From the NCBI GenBank assembly GCA_036013505.1, contig CP107851.1, forward strand, positions 1,674,001 to 1,738,000: 64,000 nt of DNA. Reading direction: 5' to 3'. Within the stretch, counting starts at the first letter, position 1, and the number at the start of each line of letters is the position of its first letter. Under the pieces are notes generated by a model. It ran no database searches and was not told the DNA's origin. It saw only the letters and a program-made list of their open reading frames with translations. The translations under genes and the position numbers were made by a program. This DNA is from Streptomyces sp. NBC_00510. GTDB lineage: Bacteria > Actinomycetota > Actinomycetes > Streptomycetales > Streptomycetaceae. Positions 24,632 to 34,585 of this stretch are shown piece by piece.

Positions 24632-25443
24632 GCCTTGCGGCCGACGCCCGCGTACCCGCTGAAGACGACCGGGTCGAGCTCGTCGTCGTCCGCGCCGTCG
24701 GGGCGCCACAACGGCGCGGAGACCAGGCCGGGTTCGACGAGGTCGAAGCCGTCGAAGAAGCGCTCGACCTCGGCCCGTGACCGCATGATCAGCGGCGAGC
24801 TCGCGCTGCGGTAGACGTTTTCGACCCGCTCCCCCTCCTCGGGTCTGCGCGGGCCTCCCTCGACCGAGGCGTGGGTGACGACCAGCAGGCTGCCGGGGGC
24901 GATGGCGTCGCGCAGTTCGGCCACGGCCTTGGCCGGCTCGTCGGCGTCCTCGAGGAAGTGCAGGACCGCGACAAGCAGCAGCGCGACCGGGCGCTCCAGG
25001 TCGATGAGCCCGCGCACCTGCGCGCTGTCCAGGATGTCACGGGGCGAGCGCAGGTCGGCGGCGACGATGGCGGCGTTCTCGTGGCCCTCCAGCACGGCAC
25101 GGCTGTGGGCGACGGCGACCGGGTCGTGGTCGACGTAGACGACGTGTGCGCCGGGACTGGCGGCCTGGGCGACCTCGTGGACGTTGCCGAAGGTGGGGAT
25201 GCCGGAGCCGATGTCGAGGAACTGGGTGATGCCCTGGTCGACGGAGTAACGCACGGCCCTGCGCATGAACGCCCGGTTGGCCTGCATGATCTTCGGCAGC
25301 CCCGGAAAGGCCTCGATGGCCCGCCGTCCCGCCTCCCGGTCGACCTCGAAGTTGTGCGAGCCGCCCAGGTAGTAGTCGTAGATGCGGGACACGCTCGGCA
25401 CGGAAAGATCGATCCCCTGGGGGGCCCAGGCAGGACGCTCCAT
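24628..25443 (-). CDS. DUF574 SAM-dependent methyltransferase
   Basis: 271 aa, typical for this actinobacterial family. The signature SRIYDYYLGGSHNFEVDREA near the N-terminus is diagnostic. The SAM-binding region is FLDIGSGIPTFGNVHEVAQ and VVYVDHDPVAVAHSRA. ATG 25443 has GGAG upstream. Its stop overlaps the rmdA-like start, so the two are coupled. The substrate of DUF574 enzymes is not known to me; several lie beside signalling genes in Streptomyces. Confidence 0.87.
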   Translation of the reverse strand: MERPAWAPQGIDLSVPSVSRIYDYYLGGSHNFEVDREAGRRAIEAFPGLPKIMQANRAFMRRAVRYSVDQGITQFLDIGSGIPTFGNVHEVAQAASPGAHVVYVDHDPVAVAHSRAVLEGHENAAIVAADLRSPRDILDSAQVRGLIDLERPVALLLVAVLHFLEDADEPAKAVAELRDAIAPGSLLVVTHASVEGGPRRPEEGERVENVYRSASSPLIMRSRAEVERFFDGFDLVEPGLVSAPLWRPDGADDDELDPVVFSGYAGVGRKA

Positions 25444-25476
25444 CAACGGCTCCAGCTCGTCGGCGATCAGGATGCG

Positions 25477-25494
25477 TGGTCGTGGACACGACCA
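25477..25494. promoter_or_regulatory. 18-bp palindrome upstream of the DUF574 gene
   Basis: TGGTCGTG-GA-CACGACCA is a perfect dyad with a 2-bp centre, 34 bp before the DUF574 start codon. It could be an operator or a stem in the leader RNA. No regulator can be assigned. Confidence 0.5.
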
Positions 25495-25580
25495 TGTGCG
25501 AGAGAGGCTACTGATCGACCGTTCGAGAGGACACAAGAAATGGAAATATTCGATCCGTTTTCGGTCACAGACCAAAGGCA

Positions 25581-25616
25581 TGTGCCCTGTTCCCCACAAG
25601 CGGGGAACAGGGCACA
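25581..25616 (-). terminator. Terminator of the rpf gene
   Basis: A perfect 15-bp stem (25581-25595 with 25602-25616; TGTGCCCTGTTCCCC on the plus strand) with a 6-base loop lies 33 bp after the rpf stop. It is followed on the minus strand by a short T-run (CCTTTGG). Confidence 0.8.
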
Positions 25617-25648
25617 GCCTACTGCCGGATGACGGTGGATCAGTTCGA

Positions 25649-26990
<1,342 letters not shown>

Positions 26991-27022
26991 CAGCGGCAGG
27001 ACTAGGCGTTCTACCCGGAAGA

Positions 27023-27049
27023 ATCTCGCAGGAATTTGTCCTGCGAGAT
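27023..27049 (-). other. Perfect 11-bp stem-loop at the 5' end of the predicted rpf leader RNA
   Basis: ATCTCGCAGGA (27023-27033) and TCCTGCGAGAT (27039-27049) flank a 5-base loop. It begins about where the transcript from the promoter at 27054-27083 should start, and precedes the riboswitch. It lacks a T-run, so an intrinsic terminator is unlikely. Possibly a 5'-stabilising stem or a DNA operator. Confidence 0.6.
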
Positions 27050-27053
27050 CTGG

Positions 27054-27083
27054 AAGCTAAACGACGGAATCGTCCCGGAGCAA
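27054..27083 (-). promoter_or_regulatory. Predicted rpf promoter
   Basis: On the minus strand, TTGCTC (27083-27078), an 18-bp spacer, then TAGCTT (27059-27054). Initiation near 27047 would give a leader of about 247 nt that contains the stem-loop and the riboswitch. Confidence 0.5.
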
Positions 27084-27266
27084 GGACCGGAATCACGCCC
27101 CCCGGCGGACCGCAAGTCGATCATTCGCTTCTGTGACTTTACGTGAGAAGTGTCCGCTCTGTGTAGGCGGAAAACTGGCCCACGGTAATTGCGCGACATC
27201 ACCCGGTGAAATCCGGTGGGAAAATTCGACGCTGCGTCGCCCGCGGCCTCCGCTGCGTGTTCGGCG

Positions 27267-27282
27267 CGTGACACCCATCACG
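27267..27282. promoter_or_regulatory. Crp-like site
   Basis: CGTGA-N6-TCACG (core GTGACACCCATCAC) matches the general Crp/FNR half-site arrangement. Streptomyces rpfA is known to be a Crp target, which makes the location apt. However, it is over 200 bp upstream of the predicted rpf start point, so it could serve another promoter. The surrounding stretch 27100-27330 is noticeably richer in A/T than the genes and otherwise holds nothing I can name. Confidence 0.45.
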
Positions 27283-27627
27283 CATCGATTCCCTACGCAT
27301 GCACTGTGGACGCATATGTCCGGTTAGGCGGCTTAATGCCGGATAAGGCAGGACGTGTTCCGGTCCAACCCGCCCCGGACCGCGCCGTCCTGAGGTCCCC
27401 CCGGAGGAACGCCCCCCGGATCCAACCGCCGAGGAGGGTCCGCGATTCCCGGACGGGCCGCTCCGGGGCGGTCCGTTGTGTGGCGTGCGCCACAACCACC
27501 CCTCCGGTGGGGCGGGAAGGGGACGTGCACGACGGCCGCCGTCCGGAAAACGGACGTGACAGCGCCGATTGGGCGACGGTAGCCTCCCAATCCCGCACAT
27601 TTTCTTACATCGCCCGGGAGCCCTCGC

Positions 27628-28635
27628 GTGCCCTACCTCGCCGCCGACGACCGCTACGCCTCGATGGAATACCGCAGGACCGGGCGCAGCGGGGTGCTGC
27701 TGCCCGTCGTGTCCCTGGGCCTGTGGCACAACTTCGGCGACACCTCGCCGCTGGAGAACCAGCGCGCGGTGCTGCGCCGCGCCGTCGACCGTGGCGTGGT
27801 CCACATCGACCTGGCCAACAACTACGGCCCGCCCGCCGGCTCGGCCGAGGCCAACTTCGGCACCCTCTTCGCCCAGGACTTCCGCCCGTACCGCGACGAG
27901 CTCTTCATCGCGACCAAGGCCGGGTACGACATGTGGCCGGGACCGTACGGCGAGTGGGGCAGCCGCAAGTACCTGCTCTCGTCGCTGGACCAGTCGCTGG
28001 GCCGCATGGGCCTGGACCACGTGGACGTCTTCTACTCGCACCGCTTCGACCCGGACACGCCCCTGGAGGAGACCATGGGCGCCCTGGACTCCGCGGTCCG
28101 CCAGGGCAAGGCCCTGTACGCCGGCATCTCCAACTACCCCGCCGAGGCGCACCGCCGGGCGACGGAGATCCTGCGCGAGCTGGGCACCCCGCTGCTGATC
28201 CACCAGGCCGCCTACAGCATCCTCCAGCGCGACCCGGAGGCCGGCGTCCTCGACGCCGTCGGCGACACCGGCACCGCGCTCATCGCGTACTCGCCGCTCG
28301 CCCAGGGCCAGCTCACCGACCGCTACCTCGAGGGCGTGCCGGCCGATTCGCGGATGGCGCTCGGCCACTTCCTCAAGCGCGACGCCCTGACCGAGCGGAA
28401 GCTCACCTTCCTGCACGCCCTCAACAAGCTCGCCGGCGAGCGCGGCCAGACCCTGGCGCAGCTGGCCCTGAGCTGGGTGCTGCGCGACCCGCGGGTCGTC
28501 TCCGTCCTCATCGGCGCGAGCAGCGTCGCCCAGCTCGACCAGAACCTCGCCGCCCTGGACGCGGGCCCGCTCACCGCGGAAGAGCTCGCCGAGATCGACC
28601 GCCTCTCGGCGGAGGCGGGCGTCCGCGTCCCGTAA
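27628..28635 (+). CDS. Aldo/keto reductase (YghZ / Kv-beta-like)
   Basis: 335 aa. The N-terminus YLAADDRYASMEYRRTGRSG is typical of the YghZ (L-glyceraldehyde 3-phosphate reductase) group. The AKR motifs are VVHIDLANNYGPP (catalytic Asp/Tyr), TKAGYDMWPGPYG (catalytic Lys), and the NADPH-binding C-terminal VSVLIGASSVAQLDQNL. It starts at GTG 27628 behind GGGAG; ATG 27664 is possible but would cut the family N-terminus. Monocistronic, with a strong terminator after it. Confidence 0.88.
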   Translation: MPYLAADDRYASMEYRRTGRSGVLLPVVSLGLWHNFGDTSPLENQRAVLRRAVDRGVVHIDLANNYGPPAGSAEANFGTLFAQDFRPYRDELFIATKAGYDMWPGPYGEWGSRKYLLSSLDQSLGRMGLDHVDVFYSHRFDPDTPLEETMGALDSAVRQGKALYAGISNYPAEAHRRATEILRELGTPLLIHQAAYSILQRDPEAGVLDAVGDTGTALIAYSPLAQGQLTDRYLEGVPADSRMALGHFLKRDALTERKLTFLHALNKLAGERGQTLAQLALSWVLRDPRVVSVLIGASSVAQLDQNLAALDAGPLTAEELAEIDRLSAEAGVRVP

Positions 28636-28653
28636 CGACCGCCCCACGCACAG

Positions 28654-28686
28654 GACCGGGCCGGCCCCGCGGGGGCCGGCCCGGTC
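28654..28686. terminator. Bidirectional hairpin terminator
   Basis: A perfect 15-bp inverted repeat (28654-28668 and 28672-28686; GACCGGGCCGGCCCC on the left) with a 3-base loop separates the convergent aldo/keto reductase and GNAT genes. Confidence 0.78.
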
Positions 28687-28701
28687 GCGTCGGCGCCCGG
28701 C

Positions 28702-29334
28702 TCAGGCGAGACGGGCTTCCAGCGCGCCGCGGACGCCCGGCCACTCGCCGGCGAGGATGGAGTAGTACGCGCTGTCGCGGACGGTGCCGTCCACGGCGAG
28801 GGTGTGGGCGCGGCGGATGCCCTCGAAGCGGCCGCCGATGCGCTCGATCGCCGCACGGGAGCGCGCGTTGCGCGCGTCCGTCTTCAGGGTGACGCGCAAC
28901 ACGTCCCACACGTCGAACGCGTGGGTGAGCAGCAGCAGCTTCGCCTCGGTGTTGCAGGGGGTGCGCTGGGCGGAGGCGGCGAGCCAGGTGCTGCCGATCT
29001 CGGCGACGGTGGGCACCGCGCCGCTGCGGGGCACCGAGCGGCCGGCGGGCCAGGCCGGGGTGGCCGTCCAGTGGTCGAGATCGAGGAACCGCGTGGAGCC
29101 GATGAGGGCGTCCCTCTGGACGTCCCGCACGGCGAAGGGGAGCGCGGCCCCGGTCGCCTGGTCCTGGAGGGCCTCCTCGACGTAGCGCGCCATCGCCTCG
29201 CGGTCGGCCGGCACCTTTGTGTAGGCGTACGTGTCGCGGGATTCGTCGGCGGCGCGCAGCAGCCCGTCCGCGTGGGCGTCGCTCAGCGGCTCCAGGCGGA
29301 CGTGCTTGCCTTCCAAGGTCACGGGTTCGGGCAT
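28702..29334 (-). CDS. GNAT family N-acetyltransferase (RimJ-like)
   Basis: About 210 aa. N-terminal [20 protein letters not shown] is typical of the RimJ/RimL-like Acetyltransf_3 group. Later come GSTRFLDLD, the GSTWLA strand, and the acetyl-CoA region [26 protein letters not shown] 29334 is preferred to GTG 29364 because the family alignment begins at the former. Substrate unknown: a protein N-terminus or a small amine. Confidence 0.83.
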   Translation of the reverse strand: MPEPVTLEGKHVRLEPLSDAHADGLLRAADESRDTYAYTKVPADREAMARYVEEALQDQATGAALPFAVRDVQRDALIGSTRFLDLDHWTATPAWPAGRSVPRSGAVPTVAEIGSTWLAASAQRTPCNTEAKLLLLTHAFDVWDVLRVTLKTDARNARSRAAIERIGGRFEGIRRAHTLAVDGTVRDSAYYSILAGEWPGVRGALEARLA

Positions 29335-29427
29335 GCCCCGGATGCTGGTGTCCGGCCGGGTCACCCGTCAAGCGCGTTTCCGCGGGGCGCGTCGGAGGCC
29401 GGGCGTCATGGATGCGAAAATGGGCGC

Positions 29428-29925
29428 ATGAACAGCAACGACGTGTTCTTCGACATCACGATCGACGGCGAGCCCGCCGGACGGATCGTGTTCACCCTGT
29501 TCGACGACGTGGTCCCCAAGACCGCGCGGAACTTCCGTGAGCTCGCCACCGGCGAGCACGGCTTCGGTTTCGAGGGTTCGCACTTCCACCGCGTGATCCC
29601 CGACTTCATGCTCCAGGGAGGCGACTTCACCGCCGGCAACGGCACCGGTGGCAAGAGCATCTACGGTGAGAAGTTCGCCGACGAGAACTTCCAGCTCAAG
29701 CACACCAAGCCCGGCCAGCTCTCCATGGCCAACGCGGGCCCGAACACCAACGGCTCGCAGTTCTTCATCACCACGATCGTCACCGACTGGCTCGACGGCA
29801 AGCACGTGGTCTTCGGCGAGGTCGTCGACGGCATGGACATCGTCAAGAAGATCGAGTCGCTCGGCTCGCGCACCGGCGCGACCAGCGCCCGCATCGAGAT
29901 CGCCAAGTCCGGTACGGTCGCCTGA
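29428..29925 (+). CDS. cypA: Cytosolic cyclophilin, peptidyl-prolyl isomerase
   Basis: 165 aa, the size of Streptomyces cyclophilin A. The complete fold is visible: [20 protein letters not shown], the catalytic Arg in [33 protein letters not shown], and [17 protein letters not shown]. It catalyses cis-trans isomerisation of Xaa-Pro bonds. No signal peptide. Start ATG 29428. Followed by a strong bidirectional terminator. Confidence 0.95.
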   Translation: MNSNDVFFDITIDGEPAGRIVFTLFDDVVPKTARNFRELATGEHGFGFEGSHFHRVIPDFMLQGGDFTAGNGTGGKSIYGEKFADENFQLKHTKPGQLSMANAGPNTNGSQFFITTIVTDWLDGKHVVFGEVVDGMDIVKKIESLGSRTGATSARIEIAKSGTVA

Positions 29926-29938
29926 CCCGGCTCCGCGA

Positions 29939-29975
29939 AGCGGCCCGGCACCGGAACGACCGGTGCCGGGCCGCT
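29939..29975. terminator. Bidirectional hairpin terminator
   Basis: A perfect 16-bp stem (29939-29954 with 29960-29975; AGCGGCCCGGCACCGG) with a 5-base loop lies between the convergent cyclophilin and phospholipase genes. Confidence 0.8.
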
Positions 29976-29986
29976 CGGCGTACGGG

Positions 29987-30436
29987 TCAGCCGAAGGCCT
30001 TGACCGCCTGGTAGTAGGTCCAGGCGGTGCTGTTGCAGGCGGTCGCGGTGGCGCCGCCGTAGCCGGCGCAGATGCGCTTGAGGTCCTCGTAGAAGGCACT
30101 GTCGAGGCGGCTCTTGTTGGCGGAGAAGGAGCCCATCGCCTTGTAGTTGCGGTAGCCGAAGTCGTGCCGGGCGCAGGAGTTCTGGAACGGGAAGCCGAAG
30201 GGGTTGTCCGGGGAGCTGCTGCAGTAGTCGGTGGACCAGTCGAAGCCGTAGGCCGCCCAGGCCCCCTGGTTGCCGCGGGCGGACCACCAGGCGTTGTAGC
30301 TCGAGGCGCTGGTCTGGGTCCAACCGGCGAGCACCTGGGCCTTGTCGGCGGGGGCGGCCTGGGCGGGGACGGTGAAGACGACGGTGGCGACGGCGGCGAC
30401 CGCGGTGGCGGCGAAGCCGGTCGTGATTCGGCGCAT
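29987..30436 (-). CDS. Secreted phospholipase A2 (prokaryotic type)
   Basis: 149 aa. Signal peptide MRRITTGF... ends at VPAQAAPA (about residue 30). The mature part has the HD catalytic dyad in SCARHDFGYRNY (His 91, Asp 92) and exactly four Cys (72, 88, 123, 134), giving the two disulfides known for the Streptomyces violaceoruber enzyme. It hydrolyses sn-2 acyl bonds of phospholipids with Ca2+, outside the cell. ATG 30436 is the start nearest the signal peptide. Confidence 0.92.
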   Translation of the reverse strand: MRRITTGFAATAVAAVATVVFTVPAQAAPADKAQVLAGWTQTSASSYNAWWSARGNQGAWAAYGFDWSTDYCSSSPDNPFGFPFQNSCARHDFGYRNYKAMGSFSANKSRLDSAFYEDLKRICAGYGGATATACNSTAWTYYQAVKAFG

Positions 30437-30700
30437 GGGGACTCCAGTCACTGACGGGCGCGGTGTGACGCGCGGGCATGGCGGTGCAACCGGATGCGGA
30501 ACCGAACAGGTGGTACTGGCGTGCGAAGCCAGAATGGGGCCCCAGGGGTCTATGCGAGTAGATGCCGGACGGCAAAACTTGCATGAACATGACGACATGC
30601 CGCCGACGGTGGACGTCGACGGCACGTCAAGAGGCTGACACCGTTGTCTGGTTCACTGACCCGCTGAGCCCGCGGGCCGCCCGTCCGCCCCTACGGGACG

Positions 30701-31375
30701 TCAGGCGGCGGGCGTGCGCGGCCGGTCCCCGTGCTCCCCGGACCCGCCGTGCTCCCGGGGCTCCCCGGACTCCGTACGCTCCCACCGCGGATGGTGACGG
30801 CGCGCCCATTGCGGCGTGACGAACCCGGTGCGCATCCCCAGCCGCGCCTGCGGGTCGTTGGCCGCCATCCACAGGTGTCCCGCGACCACCACGGCCACCG
30901 CCAGGGCCAGCCAGTCGTGGACGAAGGTCGCGCCGGTACGCCACACCAAGCCGCTCAGGTGCGGGAACATCATCAGCAGCCCGGTGCCGAGCATGACGAG
31001 CACCGCGCCCGCGGCGAAGGACGCGTACAGCTTCTGCCCGGCGTTGAACTTCCCCGCCACACGCAGGTCGTGGGGCACGCGGCGCAGCGCGTCCCGCAGC
31101 CAGTCCCGGTCGTACGGGGCGAACCGGTTGAGCAGCCGCAGGTCGCGCCGGAAGGCGCGGGAGGCGAGGCCCGCGAGGGCGGGCAGCGGCAGGGCGATGC
31201 CGGACCATTCGTGCACGGTGACCACCAGCCGCCTGCGGCCGACGAGTTCGGCGAGCGGGGGCAGGTAGAGGGCCGCCGCCGTGAAGAGGCAGACCAGCAT
31301 CAGGGCGGCCGTGCTGCGGTGCACCCAGCGCTCGCCGCGGGTGAAGCGGCGCACGGTCTCAGGACGTGGGGTCAT
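30701..31375 (-). CDS. Membrane haem-b subunit (cytochrome b561 / formate dehydrogenase gamma-like)
   Basis: 224 aa with four membrane helices carrying candidate haem-ligand His residues (RWVHRSTAALM, VVTVHEWSG, FVHDWLALAVAVVVAGHLW). A cytoplasmic Arg/Glu-rich tail follows. It overlaps the 3' end of the upstream molybdenum oxidoreductase gene by 17 bp and so is coupled to it. Probably passes quinol electrons to, or takes them from, that enzyme. Confidence 0.83.
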   Translation of the reverse strand: MTPRPETVRRFTRGERWVHRSTAALMLVCLFTAAALYLPPLAELVGRRRLVVTVHEWSGIALPLPALAGLASRAFRRDLRLLNRFAPYDRDWLRDALRRVPHDLRVAGKFNAGQKLYASFAAGAVLVMLGTGLLMMFPHLSGLVWRTGATFVHDWLALAVAVVVAGHLWMAANDPQARLGMRTGFVTPQWARRHHPRWERTESGEPREHGGSGEHGDRPRTPAA

Positions 31376-32069
31376 CGTGGCGTCCGTTCGAGCGGCCGAC
31401 CCAGGCGTCGACGTCGTAGCCGTAGTGCTCCCAGTAGCCGGGCCGCACGTCCTGGGTGACCTCGATGCCCGAGAGCCACTTGGCGGACTTGTAGAAGTAC
31501 ATCGGCGCCACGTAGAGCCGCACGGGGCCGCCGTGGGCCGTGGTCACCGGCTTGTCCTGCATCCGCAGGGCGACCAGGACGTCGTCCCTGCGGGCCTGTT
31601 CGAGGGTGAGGCTCTCGCTGTAGACCCCGTCGAAGCAGGTGAAGCGCACGGCACCGGCACCGTCCTGCACGCCCGCAAGGTCGAGGAGGTGGGACAGCCG
31701 CACCCCCTCGAAGGGCGTGCCCGGCACGCGCCACCCGGTCACGCACTGCACGTCGCGCACCATCCTGGTCTGCGGCATCGCCCGCAGGTCGGCCAGGGTG
31801 TGGGTGGCCTTCCGGTCGACGAGGCCGGAGACGGTGAGGCGGTAGTCGGTCGCGTCCCGGTGGGGAACGGAGTCCGCCACGTTGTAGATGCGGAAGCCGC
31901 CGCCCCCGGGGAGCAGTCCGCTGAGCCCGGTGGGGTCCTTCCCCGCCACCTGGGAGAGCGCCGAGTCCAGGCCGTCCTGCACGCGGCTGCCGAACGTCAC
32001 CCCCAGGGCGCCCAGCCCGAGCATCCCGAGTACCACGCGCCGGCCGACCGGCGTGCCGTTGCCTTCCAT
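31359..32069 (-). CDS. Molybdopterin-dependent oxidoreductase (sulfite oxidase / MsrP family)
   Basis: 236 aa. A Tat-like N-terminus (VGRRVVLGMLGLGALG) is followed by the molybdopterin fold with the Mo-ligand Cys in VRDVQCVTGW (Cys 109), GVRLSHLLDLAGV, and HGGPVRLYVAPMYFYKSAKWL. With the haem-b partner encoded next to it, it resembles MsrPQ (methionine sulfoxide reductase of the envelope), but substrate is inferred. ATG 32069 is chosen so that the twin-Arg lies near the N-terminus. Confidence 0.85.
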   Translation of the reverse strand: MEGNGTPVGRRVVLGMLGLGALGVTFGSRVQDGLDSALSQVAGKDPTGLSGLLPGGGGFRIYNVADSVPHRDATDYRLTVSGLVDRKATHTLADLRAMPQTRMVRDVQCVTGWRVPGTPFEGVRLSHLLDLAGVQDGAGAVRFTCFDGVYSESLTLEQARRDDVLVALRMQDKPVTTAHGGPVRLYVAPMYFYKSAKWLSGIEVTQDVRPGYWEHYGYDVDAWVGRSNGRHDDPTS

Positions 32070-32150
32070 ACGTCTCACCGTAAGCCCGCGCGATGTGGTT
32101 GCGGCCGCCGGGGCGCCACATGAGGCAAGGCCCACGAGGTCCGGCTCCGG

Positions 32151-33332
32151 CTAGCCGATCTCCAGGCCCGCGTAGTTCTCGGCGAGTTCGGCCGCCGCGT
32201 GCGGGGAGGCGGCGATCCGGTCGAGCTGGGAGATCTGCAGCCGGGTGTCGAAGTCGCTCTGCGCCGGGTCGGTGTGCAGGGTCGTGGTCATGAACCAGGA
32301 GAAGTGCTCGGCACGCCACACCCGCCGCAGGCAGGTGTCGGAGTAGGCGTCGAGCAGGGCGGTGGAACCGGTCTCCGCCAGGTCGGCGAGGGCACGGGCC
32401 AGGACGATGACGTCGGCGGCGGCCAGGTTGAGGCCCTTGGCGCCGGTCGGCGGCACGATGTGCGCGGCGTCGCCGGCGAGCAGCACGCGGCCCCAGCGCA
32501 TCGGCTCGGTCACGAAGCTGCGCATCGGCAGCACGGCCTTGGAGGTGATGGGGCCGCGCTCCAGCTTCCAGTCCCCGTCGACGGCGAAGCGGGCGTCCAG
32601 TTCGTCCCAGATCCGCTCGTCGGACCAGTCGGCGGGATCGGTGCCGCCCGGCACCTGCAGGTAGAGCCGGCTGACCTGGGGGGAGCGCATGCTGTGCAGC
32701 GCGAAGCCGCGGGGCGAGTGGGCGTAGATCAACTCCTCGCAGGACGGCGCGACGTCGGCGAGGATCCCCAGCCACGAGAAGGGGTACACCCGCTCGTATG
32801 TCCGCCGGGCGTGCTCCGGGACCGCCGCGCGCGTCACGCCGTGGAAGCCGTCGCAGCCGACGACGTAGTCGCAGGTGAGGGTCTTCTCCCGGCCCTCGTG
32901 GCGGTAGCGGACCACCGGGTGGTCCGTGTCCGCCCCCTCGACCGCGTGCACATGGGCGCCGAACAGCAGCGGCGCCCCGTCCTGGAGCTGGAGGGCGATC
33001 AGGTCCTTGACGACCTCGGTCTGGGCGTAGACCCACACGCGCCGGCCACCGGTGAGGGCCGGGAAGTCCAGGCGGTGGGAGCGGCGGTCCCAGCGCAGCT
33101 CGATGCCGTCGTGGACCAGGCCCTCGCGGTCCAGGCGCGCGCCCGCGCCCGACGAGCGGAGCACGTCGACCGTGCCCTGTTCCAGGATCCCGGCGCGCTG
33201 GCGCTGCTCGACGTAGTCGCGGTCGCGGCTCTCCAGGACGACGCAGTCGATGCCGGAGCGATGGAGCAGACGGGCCAGCAGGAGGCCCGCGGGGCCGGCG
33301 CCGACGATGCCGACGGTGGTGTGTTGCTGCAT
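32151..33332 (-). CDS. pobA: 4-hydroxybenzoate 3-monooxygenase
   Basis: 393 aa, class A flavoprotein monooxygenase of PobA length. The FAD Rossmann motif is VGIVGAGPAGLLLARLL, the second FAD motif DYVVGCDGFHGVTR, and GDAAHIVPPTGAKGLNLAAAD is the flavin-ribityl region. It makes protocatechuate from 4-hydroxybenzoate with NAD(P)H and O2, feeding the pca genes upstream. ATG 33332 lies 8 bp after the pcaL stop with a GGAGAAC ribosome site, so it is the last gene of the pca operon. Confidence 0.95.
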   Translation of the reverse strand: MQQHTTVGIVGAGPAGLLLARLLHRSGIDCVVLESRDRDYVEQRQRAGILEQGTVDVLRSSGAGARLDREGLVHDGIELRWDRRSHRLDFPALTGGRRVWVYAQTEVVKDLIALQLQDGAPLLFGAHVHAVEGADTDHPVVRYRHEGREKTLTCDYVVGCDGFHGVTRAAVPEHARRTYERVYPFSWLGILADVAPSCEELIYAHSPRGFALHSMRSPQVSRLYLQVPGGTDPADWSDERIWDELDARFAVDGDWKLERGPITSKAVLPMRSFVTEPMRWGRVLLAGDAAHIVPPTGAKGLNLAAADVIVLARALADLAETGSTALLDAYSDTCLRRVWRAEHFSWFMTTTLHTDPAQSDFDTRLQISQLDRIAASPHAAAELAENYAGLEIG

Positions 33333-33340
33333 GTGTTCTC

Positions 33341-34516
33341 CTACTCCTCTTCTTCCTCGAGGATGCGGTTCGCCACGGCGAACGCGGCGTTGGCCGCGGG
33401 AACGCCGCAGTAGACGGCGGACTGGAGCAGGACCTCCTGGATCTCCTCCCAGGTCAGGCCGTTGTGCCGCGCGGCGCGCACGTGCATCGCCAGCTCGTCG
33501 AGGTGGCCGTGGGCCACCAGCGCGGTGAGGGTGATGCAGCTGCGGGTCCTGCGGCTCAGGCCCGGCCGGGTCCAGATCTCGCCCCATGCGTAGCGGGTGA
33601 TGAAGTCCTGGAAGGGGGCGGTGAAGGCGGTGGTGCGGGCGATCGCCCGGTCGACGTGCGCGTCACCGAGCACGGCACGGCGGACGGCCATGCCCTCGGT
33701 GTGGCGGGCGCCGTCGTCGGCGGCCGGCTCGGTGGCGAAGTGCTGCAGGAGCGCCGCGAGGACGGGGGCCGGACGCTCGACGCCGGCCAGGTGGGCGGCG
33801 TGCGCCACCTCGGTGAGGCTCGCGCCCGGGATGCCGTCGGCGAGGACACGGGCGTCCGCGACCGGGGTCGCCGGGTCGCCGCGGCCCGCGACGACGAGGG
33901 TGGGCGCGGTGATCCGGGGCAGGTCGGCGCGTACGTCGTAGGCGGCGAGGGCGTCGCAGAGGGTCGCGTACGCCTCCGGGTCGGCGGCGCGCAGGTCGTC
34001 CAGGAGGGCGCCGACGGCGGGGTCACCGGCGAACTCCGGGGTGAACCAGCGGGTGGCCGCGGTGTCGGCGACGGGTCCCGTGCCCTTCGCCCTGACCAGG
34101 GCAGCGCGTTCCCGCCAGCCGTCCGGGTCGCCGAAGTCGGCGGAGGAGCACACGATCGCGAGCGCGGCGACCCGTTCGGGGTGGTGGATCGCGAGCCAGG
34201 TCCCCACGGCCCCGCCGAGGGAGACGCCGGCGTAGGCGAAGCGGTCGGCGCCGAGCGCGTCGGCGAGGGCGAGCACCGAGCGGGCCAGGTCCTCGACCGC
34301 GCCGTCCTCCGGGAGCAGCGAGGCGGGGCTGCCGCCGTGCCCGGGCAGGTCCCAGCGGATGACGCGGTGGCCGCGGGCGAGGGCGGGGACCTGCGGGTCC
34401 CACACGGCGAGCGAGGTGCCCAGGCTCGGCCCGAGGATCAGCGGCGGCAGGCCGGGGGCGCCGTCCACCCGGTGGTGCGGCGGTCGGGGCTCCACGGCCT
34501 CGTACGGCGTGCTCAT
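33341..34516 (-). CDS. pcaL: PcaL: fused 3-oxoadipate enol-lactonase and 4-carboxymuconolactone decarboxylase
   Basis: 391 aa in two parts. Residues 1-255 are an alpha/beta hydrolase (ILGPSLGTSLAVWDPQ, elbow AGVSLGGAVG, VVAGRGDPATP, catalytic His in HAAHLAGVERP), the PcaD activity. Residues from about 265 are the decarboxylase PcaC (GMAVRRAVLGDAHVDRA; RTRSCITLTALVAHGHLDELAMH, trimmed; EIQEVLLQSAVYCGVPAAN). The fusion is characteristic of actinomycetes. It converts 4-carboxymuconolactone to 3-oxoadipate. Confidence 0.94.
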   Translation of the reverse strand: MSTPYEAVEPRPPHHRVDGAPGLPPLILGPSLGTSLAVWDPQVPALARGHRVIRWDLPGHGGSPASLLPEDGAVEDLARSVLALADALGADRFAYAGVSLGGAVGTWLAIHHPERVAALAIVCSSADFGDPDGWRERAALVRAKGTGPVADTAATRWFTPEFAGDPAVGALLDDLRAADPEAYATLCDALAAYDVRADLPRITAPTLVVAGRGDPATPVADARVLADGIPGASLTEVAHAAHLAGVERPAPVLAALLQHFATEPAADDGARHTEGMAVRRAVLGDAHVDRAIARTTAFTAPFQDFITRYAWGEIWTRPGLSRRTRSCITLTALVAHGHLDELAMHVRAARHNGLTWEEIQEVLLQSAVYCGVPAANAAFAVANRILEEEEE

Positions 34517-34585
34517 GCGGGCTCCTCGCGGATGGTGCTGACGGGTGCGTACGGCGGTGTCACGGCGCCCTTCACGGCCCGGCGG

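Noticed and set aside
22448-24814. A very long open frame on the plus strand antisense to the PAS-GGDEF-EAL gene
   Set aside because: It is a by-product of high third-position GC. The minus strand has intact GGDEF, EAL and PAS motifs, while the plus frame is low-complexity Gly/Val/Arg with no ribosome site.
27023-27049. Intrinsic terminator between rpf and the aldo/keto reductase
   Set aside because: The stem is perfect but has no T-run on either strand, and no gene ends beside it.
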